A stretch of DNA of 32,994 nucleotides from Candidatus Aminicenantota bacterium. Its GTDB lineage: Bacteria > Acidobacteriota > Aminicenantia > Aminicenantales > Aminicenantaceae. The translations under genes were made by a program, and so were the position numbers. Below are positions 25,076-32,994 of this stretch, one piece after another. The notes below the pieces were generated by a model. It saw nothing but the letters and a program-made list of their open reading frames with translations. It searched no databases and was not told where the DNA came from. The DNA lies in assembly GCA_011772475.1 (NCBI GenBank), contig WVZK01000092.1:1-32994 (forward strand), read 5' to 3'. The first letter of the stretch is position 1. Each line of letters opens with the position of its first letter.

Positions 25076-27070
25076 TTATATCTTATCTTCCTTTGTAATT
25101 TTCCAGACATTTCCTTGTTTTTCCATTGTCCAGATTACTTGTCCCTCAAAAACCTTTTCCCTCTGACCAGTTTGTTTGTTAACAGCAGTCGAGAAATTAA
25201 AAAATTTTACGTCGGCATGCTTTCTATCTTTAAATCTAATCGAAATACTCGCCTTGTCTACGATAGACATTATATCATCATAATAATTAATGATTTCCCG
25301 TAAATCTGATCTTTTCGTATACTGCAACTCTGGAGACCCGACATAAGAGATAATTAGTGGGAGGTCTTTTTCCTCCTCGGCTTTCCTCAGTGTTTCTATT
25401 ATTCGTTTAATTTCATTCTTGGAGTTAGCTTCATAAATGATATTATCCGCTAAATTCCAGTATTTTTTAGCCTCTTTATGATCCTTATCCAACTTTAAAA
25501 TCTTTTCCATTTCCCGCATGCTTTTTCTATAGTCTTTGTTATTATAACTGTTGATCCCGGTCTCAAGGGTTTGGGCGATCATAATCTCATTATTCGCTTT
25601 TGTTATTAGATCTTGAGCTTCATTGTTTTTGGGGTATTTTGCAATAACTTCTTCTGCAAGCCTTATCGTCTCGTCATAATCGCCTTTCTCAAAACTTTCG
25701 TTAGCCCTGTTCAATTTATCTTCTGTGCTGCCAGGAATGACAGCTCTTGTCTCGGGAGGTTCTTTTGTATCTATCTTTTTTTCGGCTTCAGCAACGTCCG
25801 GTTTTTTATCTTGAGGCAAGGAAGGTGCCTCTGCCTTTATTTCTTCTGTCCCCGGAGTTTGAGCAACCAGGGCTTCATCTATTTTGCTTTTTGCTTCACT
25901 TAAGTATTGCTGGGCTCTTATGTTTTCAGCATCTTCGGAGAGAACCTCTTCTGCCAGTCTTACTGTCTCCGTATAGTCCGCCTTATCAAAGCTCTCTTTA
26001 GCCCTGTTCAGTTTATCTTCTATACTACCAGGTGGCGGGGATACCAGAGATTTTTCTGCTTTCGTTCCTTTGAACAGGCCTGAAAGAAAAGGTATCTCTC
26101 CTGTCTTTTGGTAGGAAAAATAGCCAGCTCCTGCAGCGGCCAACAGAATCACTGCTGAGGAAATGGCTATGACGGGCCAAACTTTCCGCTTTTTCTTCAT
26201 CATCAAGGTTGGGAGTTCCTCTTTAGCCATTGTAACGGGTATTGTCTTATCAGATATTTGGTCAAAATTGTGCAAATCTGAGGCAACCTCAGCACAAGTC
26301 TGGTAGCGATCTCTCGGATCTTTAGCTAAAGCCTTACAGACTATCTGTTCAAAACCAACTGGTAGACCTTTTTTTACTTCAGTCAAAGCAACTGGCTCTT
26401 CATTGATAATCTTATAAATTACTGTGGTAATACTTTGAGCCTGAAAAGCCCTTTGTCCCGTGAGAAGCTCGTAAAGGATGCTCCCCAATGAGAATATATC
26501 TGAGCGCCTATCTACCTTTTTCCCCATAACCTGCTCCGGGGACATATAACTCGGTGTACCCAGCGTTGTCCCCGCTTCAGTCAAGGTCGATGTCTCAAGA
26601 CGAGCTACTCCAAAGTCAACAATGAAAGGTTTCCCCACTTTATCCAATAAAATATTGGCAGGCTTAATATCTCTATGGATGATTCCATTATTATGAGCAT
26701 AATCTAAAGCTTTGCATAATTGGTCCATGAGCTCGATTACTTCATGAGTGGATATTTTCTCACCTGAACTTATTACCTTTTGGAGACTCTTGCCTTCTAT
26801 CAATTGCATAACAATGTATGTCATGTCTTTTCCTCTGCCGACATCATAGATGGTGATAATATTTGAGTGGGTTAGCTTACCTGCAGCCTGAGCCTCCCTC
26901 ATGAACCTTTCCATCATTTCTTCTCTGTCACCTTCCTCAGAGACCAGGTCAAAGCGTATAGTCTTTATAGCCACTTCTCGATTTATATCGGGATCAAGGG
27001 CTTTATAGACAATCCCCATGGCTCCCTTTCCAAGGATGCTGGTGATTTTGTATTTGCCTATATTTTTCAT
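25076..27070 (-). CDS. Transmembrane Ser/Thr protein kinase with extracytoplasmic TPR-like region and C-terminal NTF2/SnoaL-like domain
   Basis: Kinase motifs GKGAMG, AIKTI, HRDIKPANILLD, DFGVARLE, GTPSYMSPEQ; TM VWPVIAISSAVILLAAAGAGYF; C-terminal EGQVIWTMEKQGNVWKITKED. Confidence 0.9.
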   Translation of the reverse strand: MKNIGKYKITSILGKGAMGIVYKALDPDINREVAIKTIRFDLVSEEGDREEMMERFMREAQAAGKLTHSNIITIYDVGRGKDMTYIVMQLIEGKSLQKVISSGEKISTHEVIELMDQLCKALDYAHNNGIIHRDIKPANILLDKVGKPFIVDFGVARLETSTLTEAGTTLGTPSYMSPEQVMGKKVDRRSDIFSLGSILYELLTGQRAFQAQSITTVIYKIINEEPVALTEVKKGLPVGFEQIVCKALAKDPRDRYQTCAEVASDLHNFDQISDKTIPVTMAKEELPTLMMKKKRKVWPVIAISSAVILLAAAGAGYFSYQKTGEIPFLSGLFKGTKAEKSLVSPPPGSIEDKLNRAKESFDKADYTETVRLAEEVLSEDAENIRAQQYLSEAKSKIDEALVAQTPGTEEIKAEAPSLPQDKKPDVAEAEKKIDTKEPPETRAVIPGSTEDKLNRANESFEKGDYDETIRLAEEVIAKYPKNNEAQDLITKANNEIMIAQTLETGINSYNNKDYRKSMREMEKILKLDKDHKEAKKYWNLADNIIYEANSKNEIKRIIETLRKAEEEKDLPLIISYVGSPELQYTKRSDLREIINYYDDIMSIVDKASISIRFKDRKHADVKFFNFSTAVNKQTGQREKVFEGQVIWTMEKQGNVWKITKEDKI

Positions 27071-27403
27071 TTTTCCAGACTTATGGCCGCATATATTCTT
27101 ACAGACTGGGGCACGCTAACATAACGTCCTTTATGATTACAAAGGATTCGTCTACTGTCAATCATCAGTAAAGAGGATTTTTTAGGATGAATACTAATTT
27201 CTTTCCCTCATCTAAGAAGGTTAGACCGTTCATCGCTATCGAGGAGGAATTTCAGTTGAATATAACCCGCTTGAAAGAAAACTGCTACGCTGCCCCTTAC
27301 TGAAAAGCGGGTATCCCTCCACCCATAAAACCACTAATTTCAGCTTTTTCCGTATTACCCTTTAAGAAAATATAATAGAAAGATTCCGTTGTCAAGAGTT
27401 AAT

Positions 27404-27474
27404 GGGATCAGACATGCAAAACTTGCATGATTTAAATTCAGATGGGATCAGACCCTGAAAGCTTTTGTCATTTG
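27404..27474. repeat. Two direct copies (40-nt period) of the GGGATCAGAC motif
   Basis: 27404 gggatcagacatgcaaaacttgcat; 27444 gggatcagaccctgaaagctttt. Confidence 0.55.
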
Positions 27475-27639
27475 AAAAAAGTAGCCCATCCCCTTAAAAT
27501 GCAATTCTATTTTTTTTGCCAAAGAGTATAGAATCACGGTAAAATGATTTTGAACACTGAAAGATAAAGAATGTGAGGTAGGGAGCCCATTTTTAGAATA
27601 GAGAATAAAACAATAAAGGAAAAACGCAGCCTTTTACGG

Positions 27640-28728
27640 ATGGAAAACAGATCAAAAAGTGCAGCTTCCTTTCGTAAAAAATTGCGCACATGGTATAAAA
27701 CACATTGCAGGAAGCTTCCCTGGCGAGAAAATCAAGATCCCTACAGAATCTGGATTTCTGAGGTCATGCTTCAACAGACCACAGTTCAGGCCGTTCTGCC
27801 TTACTACAGACTGTGGATAAAGCTTTTCCCGGATGTTGTGAGTCTGAGCAAAGCTCCTCTTCAGAAAGTTCTTAAAGCCTGGCAGGGTCTGGGTTATTAC
27901 CAAAGAGCGAAAAATTTGCACAAGGCTTCGAAGATAATAAATGACAAATTCGAAACGCAAATTCCTCAGAACTATGAAGAACTAAGAAAACTGCCAGGTT
28001 TCGGCCCTTACACAACAGCTGCAGTTCTCAGCTTTGCTTTTAACAAACCCTATATAGCCCTGGATGCCAATGTGCGGCGGGTCCTGATGAGGCTGATGAG
28101 CTTAGAAGGCGAACCGAATCCCAATAACGATGATGCTCTGCTTCAATTTCTCAAATCTTACCTTTCTCGAAAAGGTATGAGTCTTCTCAATCAAGCCTTG
28201 ATGGAGCTCGGAGCTTTGGTTTGCCGGCCTAAAAATCCTTTCTGTCTTCTATGCCCTATAAGCGAGTTCTGCCAAGCTTTCGAAGAAGGCAAACAGGAAG
28301 TTATCCCCCGGCCTAAAAAGAGAAATTATGCGAAGATTGAAGCAGTTGTCGCCATAATAAGAGGAAATGGAAAATACCTGATTCAAAAAAGACCTCCGAA
28401 AGGTCTTTTGGCAGACCTCTGGGAATTTCCTGGCGGGAAAAGAAAAGCAGGGGAAAAACTGGAGGAGGCACTCCAGCGAGAATTAAAAGAGGAACTCTCC
28501 GCTGAGACAAAAAAGGGGAAACTCCTGACTAAAGTCCATCACACCTACACTCAATTTCAAGTGACTCTTTACGCCTACGAATGTAGCTTAAAAAATGAAC
28601 CCCACCTCAACAAAGATCATCATAAGTGGGTCACTCTTAGGGCACTTCGTCGTTATCCTGTTCCCTCTGGGAGTGCTAAAATTATCAAATTTCTGGAAAA
28701 AAGAGAAAAAATTCACGGTCAAGAATGA
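27640..28728 (+). CDS. mutY: A/G-specific adenine glycosylase with C-terminal NUDIX-like domain
   Basis: WISEVMLQQTTVQAVLPYY; HhH LPGFGPYTTAAVLSFAF; 4Fe-4S C-x6-C-x2-C-x5-C (CRPKNPFCLLCPISEFC); NUDIX box GGKRKAGEKLEEALQRELKEEL. Confidence 0.95.
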   Translation: MENRSKSAASFRKKLRTWYKTHCRKLPWRENQDPYRIWISEVMLQQTTVQAVLPYYRLWIKLFPDVVSLSKAPLQKVLKAWQGLGYYQRAKNLHKASKIINDKFETQIPQNYEELRKLPGFGPYTTAAVLSFAFNKPYIALDANVRRVLMRLMSLEGEPNPNNDDALLQFLKSYLSRKGMSLLNQALMELGALVCRPKNPFCLLCPISEFCQAFEEGKQEVIPRPKKRNYAKIEAVVAIIRGNGKYLIQKRPPKGLLADLWEFPGGKRKAGEKLEEALQRELKEELSAETKKGKLLTKVHHTYTQFQVTLYAYECSLKNEPHLNKDHHKWVTLRALRRYPVPSGSAKIIKFLEKREKIHGQE

Positions 28729-29792
28729 ACACAGAAAAAATGGAAGTCACTTACCAATTCGTCAATTATGGCGAGGATTTGAGGCCAGTTAAAGGTGTAT
28801 TAGTTCTGGATGTTGGGATGAAAACCGTGCCAGGGATTATTGACCACCATCACTCTGAGGCCGAAGTCGAATGCACAGCATCTTTAATCGCCAAGCATCC
28901 CAACCTTGTCCTGGATCACATCAAGCAGGGCGTTCCAGAAAAAAAAGAAGAAGCCCCTAAACTAAGAATCGTAACCCACCGCCTTCCTGATTTTGACTCT
29001 ATCTCCTCTATTTTTCTCGCCTTAAAACTAATTGAAAAAGGCAAAATCAACCCTTCTATGGAAAAAATAGCCCAATATGCCAAGATGGTCGATTCCTCTT
29101 CTTTACCCAAGGATATCGATCTTACCTGTACTCCATATTCCATTCTTCGCGCACTCTTTACCGAAATAAAAAGAGGAGAAGAAGAGAGCAACCTCGAAAG
29201 AACAAGAGAGGGCTTAAAGTTTATGAGCTTCTTGTATTCTAAGTCAGAAGAAGGATACGAAATCCTTGAGAATAAAGTGCTTTTTTCAGGGATTGACAGA
29301 TACGGATGGGCAGTGAGAAAAGCGGAAGACGATTACTTCAGTTATTTATCTGACATAAGCAGAGCACGGAAAATCATCATTTATTTGCCCCTGACTCAAG
29401 GAAAGGGAAAGAAGAAAGTCGATGGCCTTGTCATCAAAAACCCACAAAGCTTTCTCTTGAAGGAATGGGCCCGGAGAGACAGGGAGAATTCTCCGCTCAA
29501 GAAAGGCTTCGGCTTGCTTGTGACAAATTTCTGGAACAAGAGATACATTCTTGGAGTCGACCCAGAGAAGGAAGTGAATCTCAAAGGACTCGGGGACCTG
29601 CTGAACGAAAAGGAGTCAGAAAAGAGAGCCAAGACGGGAAGGCCTTTTACATTCCGCTGGTATGACGGGAACTGTCCCTTTTTTAATTTCCGGATCATAG
29701 ATTCTCCCCAGGACGGTTCGAAGTTAAGCCAGGAGGAAATTGTCAACGCACTTCTATCCTTCGCTAAAAACCTAGACTCCAACGGCCGTTAA
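28725..29792 (+). CDS. DHH-like phosphoesterase family protein, apparently permuted motif order
   Basis: VLVLDVGMKTVPGIIDHHHSEAE (DHH motif) precedes RIVTHRLPDFDSISSIFLAL (DHH motif I-like); ATGA overlap with mutY stop. Confidence 0.55.
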   Translation: MNTEKMEVTYQFVNYGEDLRPVKGVLVLDVGMKTVPGIIDHHHSEAEVECTASLIAKHPNLVLDHIKQGVPEKKEEAPKLRIVTHRLPDFDSISSIFLALKLIEKGKINPSMEKIAQYAKMVDSSSLPKDIDLTCTPYSILRALFTEIKRGEEESNLERTREGLKFMSFLYSKSEEGYEILENKVLFSGIDRYGWAVRKAEDDYFSYLSDISRARKIIIYLPLTQGKGKKKVDGLVIKNPQSFLLKEWARRDRENSPLKKGFGLLVTNFWNKRYILGVDPEKEVNLKGLGDLLNEKESEKRAKTGRPFTFRWYDGNCPFFNFRIIDSPQDGSKLSQEEIVNALLSFAKNLDSNGR

Positions 29793-30024
29793 TTTATTTT
29801 AGATCGAAGTTTATTTTTTATTAAGTTCGTCAGCTTCAAAAAATTTTCAGGATATGAAATCTACATCATTGCCAAATATTTGATTGCTTTATGGCTTGCG
29901 GCTTCCTTCTTGTTACTATTGACCTGGCGGTTTTGAGTGTGATAAGCTCACTCATCGATTTCGTACGTAGATAACTCTGATAAAACGCAAGGGAATAATG
30001 ACGAGCACCAAAAATACAGTCTCA

Positions 30025-30041
30025 TCGATAGTAACTATCGA
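30025..30041. promoter_or_regulatory. Perfect dyad TCGATAGT-A-ACTATCGA upstream of the M16 pair
   Basis: 8-bp inverted arms about 45 nt before ATG 30087; possible operator or mRNA hairpin. Confidence 0.3.
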
Positions 30042-30086
30042 GCAAAGAGTCATATTAAAATCATAAGATTAAAGGAGGTAAATCGT

Positions 30087-31628
30087 ATGAAACGCACCCT
30101 TGTTCTTCTCTTCACACTGGTTGTGTTCGCCTCGCTGGTCACAGCTGCTGAGATTAAGCTCGACGTCACGGAGCATGTGCTTTCCAACGGGATGAAAATC
30201 CTGATGATCAAAAAGTCTGGTGTTCCGCGTATCGTCTGCCACATCTATTATAAGGTCGGCTCGATCAACGAGCGTCCGGGCATCACTGGCCTTGCTCATC
30301 TACATGAACATATGATGTTCAAGGGAACCAAAATGATGGGTGTCACAGACTACGAAAAAGACGACGCCATCAACAAGAAAATCGATGAGCTAATCAATAA
30401 GATCTACCGGGAGAAATTCTGGAAGGCAGATGGCGGTGACAAGGAAAAGATCGCCCAGTGGCAGAAGGAATACGAAGAACTGACCAAAGCCGAGAAGCAA
30501 TATATCATCAAGGACGACCTCTGGGAGCTGTACATGAAGAACGGAGGCACAGGTCTAAATGCTTCCACAGGAAATGAGACCACAGGATATTACGTGACAC
30601 TCCCCTCCAATAAAGTCGAGCTCCAGATGCTCCTCGAATCAGACCGGATGATGAACGCTTATTTCCGGGAATTCTACTCTGAAAAGGACGTTGTCATGGA
30701 GGAGCGCCGCCTGGGCGAGAACAGACCTGGTTTCTTATTCAGCGAGCAGGTCGACGCCGCTTTCTACGCTGCCTCACCCTATCACTGGAGCGTCATAGGC
30801 TGGATGGAAGACCTGCAAAAAGTCACCAAAGCCGATCTCATCAATTTCAACAAAAGCTTTTATGTGCCCAATAATGCTGTTGCCATCTATGTTGGTGACC
30901 TCGAACCCCAGAAGATCATCCAGATGGCCAAGAAATATTTCGGCCGCATCCCGAAGGCACCGGACGTGGAACCTATCAGGACGTCGGAGCCTCCGCAGTA
31001 CTCTGAAAAAAGGATGTATGGCGAAGGTCCTGCACCGACCAGCCTTCGGATGATGTTTCACACACCGCAGCAAGGTCATCCTGACGTAGCTGCGCTCTCA
31101 GTCCTGGCCGACGTACTCGGTTCAGGTGGAGGCGGCGGACGAGGACGTTTCCGTAGACGAGAAGGTGGTGGAACCGGACGACTTTATAAAATCCTTGTCC
31201 AGGAAAAACAAATTGCTGTCAGCGTCTCTGCTCGCAGCCGACCACAATGGTATGTTGGTGCCTTTCAGTTTAACGCCACACCGCGCTTTGACAAGAATAT
31301 CAAGCCAGAAGACCTGGAAAAAGAAATCTGGGCAGAGGTCGAAAAAATCAAAAAAGAAGGTGTGACTCCCCAAGAGATACAGAAGGCCAAGAACCGCTTC
31401 GAAGCTTCGTTCATCAGAAGCCTGGCAAGTTCGAGGGGCCTTGCTAGGAGAGTTGGTGCAGCCGAACTCCACCGAGGCTGGCGCTCGATCCTCACCGACT
31501 TGGAAGATATGAAGAACGTTAACAACGACGATATCAAACGCGTGACCGCAAAGTATTTTGTCAAAGACAACAGTCTTACAGCCATTTACCGGCGGAAAAT
31601 GAGTCGCCAGACAAGGAGGACGAGATGA
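30087..31628 (+). CDS. M16 family zinc peptidase (catalytic subunit)
   Basis: Signal peptide; HLHEHMMFKGT (HxxEH); downstream VVMEERR; RBS aaaggagg. Confidence 0.9.
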   Translation: MKRTLVLLFTLVVFASLVTAAEIKLDVTEHVLSNGMKILMIKKSGVPRIVCHIYYKVGSINERPGITGLAHLHEHMMFKGTKMMGVTDYEKDDAINKKIDELINKIYREKFWKADGGDKEKIAQWQKEYEELTKAEKQYIIKDDLWELYMKNGGTGLNASTGNETTGYYVTLPSNKVELQMLLESDRMMNAYFREFYSEKDVVMEERRLGENRPGFLFSEQVDAAFYAASPYHWSVIGWMEDLQKVTKADLINFNKSFYVPNNAVAIYVGDLEPQKIIQMAKKYFGRIPKAPDVEPIRTSEPPQYSEKRMYGEGPAPTSLRMMFHTPQQGHPDVAALSVLADVLGSGGGGGRGRFRRREGGGTGRLYKILVQEKQIAVSVSARSRPQWYVGAFQFNATPRFDKNIKPEDLEKEIWAEVEKIKKEGVTPQEIQKAKNRFEASFIRSLASSRGLARRVGAAELHRGWRSILTDLEDMKNVNNDDIKRVTAKYFVKDNSLTAIYRRKMSRQTRRTR

Positions 31629-32994
31629 AAAAAACGCTAACCATACTTTTTGCCATCTGCTTTTTATGCATTTCTGCAGGACTTACTCAAGTCCAGAAGC
31701 CATCAGACCTGGAATTTCCTCCTCTTAAATATGATCCCCCTAAGCCCAAAGATTTCCGTACTGAGTTCTCCAACGGTTTGCGCGGATACGTCCAAGAAGA
31801 TCACAGCTTGCCACTAATCAACATATCCGCGATCATCAATTTTGGTGGCCTTTATGTTCCCAAAGACAAGAAGGGCCTCAGCTCAGTCATGAATGAGACA
31901 ATGATTGAGGGCGGGACCAAGACCAAGGAAGGAACGGTCATCAAAGAAAGAATAGAATTCCTCGGGGGCTCGCTGAGCTTCAGAGCCGAAGAGCGGACCT
32001 CAACACTATCCCTCTCGATCTTGAGTAAAGACTTAGATGAAGGCCTCGACCTGTTTTTCGACGTTCTGATGAATCCTGAATTCAGGGAAGCTCCACTAAA
32101 TCTGGCAAAGGTCCGGCTCATCCAGGGACTTAGGCGGGCTAATGACCAAGCGGATAGAATACTGAGGCGCGAATACGAGCGTCTGATCTATGGGGATCAC
32201 CCTTTGACATGGCAGCCTAACAAGAATACGTATGAAAGCATTGCCGGAACGGACCTGCAGGCTGTGCATGCAAAGTATTTCTTCCCTAAAAACATCATCC
32301 TGACTGCAACAGGTGATTTTATTAAGTCCGAGCTCAAAGCAAAAATCAACAAGATCATTTCGAGCTGGAAGAATAAGAAACTTACAATCCCATCTTTCTC
32401 CAAGAAGTTCCCTCAGCCTGAGCCGGGCGTCTATTTCATCCAGAAGAAAATCAACCAGGGCTACATCAATCTCGGACATTTAGGAATAGAAAACACTAAT
32501 CCTGACTATTTCGCTGTTCAAGTCATGAACTTTGTCCTCGGAGGGGGAAGCTTCACGTCTCGCATAGTGTCCAAAGTCCGGTCAGATGAGGGCTTGGCTT
32601 ATAACACAGGAAGCCGGTTCAGGTACCACTGGGGATATCCGGGTACGTTCTCCGGTTACGTCCAGACTAAATCATCCACGGTTGGCTATGCGATCTCATT
32701 AATCATCAACGAGTTCAACCGCATCCGCAAGCAGCCTGTATCAGATGACGAAATAGAGACTGCAATCAACTACTACCTGGAAAGCTTTTCTAACTCTTTC
32801 GAATCGCCTCAAGCCACGATGTCCACCTTCGCCAGCCTCGAGATGACCGGCAGACCAATGGACTACTATGATACCTATCGAGATAAGATCAAAGCCGTAA
32901 CCAAAGCAAAGATCCAACAGGTCGCTAACAAATACATCCGTCCGGACGAGGCCGCCATCATGATCGTCGGGGACTTCGAGCCGTGCAACAAGGG
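31625..32994 (+). CDS. M16 family peptidase-like protein, non-catalytic subunit (truncated by window end)
   Basis: ATGA overlap with previous stop; reads MKKTLTILFAICFLCISAGLTQVQKPSDLEFPPLKYDPPKPKDFRTEFSNGLRGYVQEDHSLPLINISAIINFGGLYVPKDKKGLSSVMNETMIEGGT; the HxxEH position reads SVMNE. Open at window end, so absent from the ORF track. Confidence 0.85.
   Translation, partial: MKKTLTILFAICFLCISAGLTQVQKPSDLEFPPLKYDPPKPKDFRTEFSNGLRGYVQEDHSLPLINISAIINFGGLYVPKDKKGLSSVMNETMIEGGTKTKEGTVIKERIEFLGGSLSFRAEERTSTLSLSILSKDLDEGLDLFFDVLMNPEFREAPLNLAKVRLIQGLRRANDQADRILRREYERLIYGDHPLTWQPNKNTYESIAGTDLQAVHAKYFFPKNIILTATGDFIKSELKAKINKIISSWKNKKLTIPSFSKKFPQPEPGVYFIQKKINQGYINLGHLGIENTNPDYFAVQVMNFVLGGGSFTSRIVSKVRSDEGLAYNTGSRFRYHWGYPGTFSGYVQTKSSTVGYAISLIINEFNRIRKQPVSDDEIETAINYYLESFSNSFESPQATMSTFASLEMTGRPMDYYDTYRDKIKAVTKAKIQQVANKYIRPDEAAIMIVGDFEPCNK

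Noticed and set aside
30774-32479. Minus-strand ORFs opposite the M16 peptidases and short plus-strand ORFs inside them
   Set aside because: Antisense or out-of-frame to clear M16 coding sequence; the composition explains them.
30087-32994. Higher GC of the M16 operon as a horizontally acquired island
   Set aside because: The rise is modest (one sampled line is about 47% GC) and could reflect codon bias; no mobile element or boundary seen.
1-32994. CRISPR array, prophage, toxin-antitoxin or retron-like elements
   Set aside because: No regularly spaced repeats, phage structural genes, reverse transcriptase or small paired toxin-antitoxin ORFs were found; the HipA-like motifs at 17-19 kb belong to proteins with signal peptides and no HipB-like partner.

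Overview
The window (about 33 kb, no rRNA, tRNA, CRISPR array or transposase seen) looks like a chromosomal segment of an uncultured, Aminicenantes-like bacterium; that taxonomic guess is inference only. It carries: (i) an NCS1 permease - DUF1177 - AroM cluster; (ii) a signalling-rich stretch with an FHA-GAF-PP2C/SpoIIE phosphatase, a STAS protein upstream of two tandem ATP/ADP-translocase-like (Npt/NTT) membrane proteins with HEAT-like C-terminal domains, a PilZ protein, and an RsbW-like ATPase; (iii) a secreted Shewanella-like PPP phosphatase overlapping a secreted degenerate kinase-like protein, a third NTT-like transporter, an SdiA-regulated-type lipoprotein, and two tandem secreted proteins with PI3/4K-, HipA- and FAM20-like catalytic motifs; (iv) a DUF5107-TPR protein, an SH3-PEGA-NHL protein and a transmembrane Ser/Thr kinase; (v) MutY, an apparently permuted DHH-like protein, and an active/inactive M16 peptidase pair, the second cut by the window end. 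The lead candidate for an undescribed system is the cluster of exported kinase-like proteins, a degenerate paralog and an exported phosphatase, interleaved with nucleotide-translocase-like transporters: possibly extracytoplasmic phosphorylation with its own nucleotide supply. Intergenic DNA also holds at least three small repeat families, including two ~213-215 bp segments bounded by inverted GGGRTCAGAC-type termini. All homology calls come from reading motifs by eye; no database search was run.
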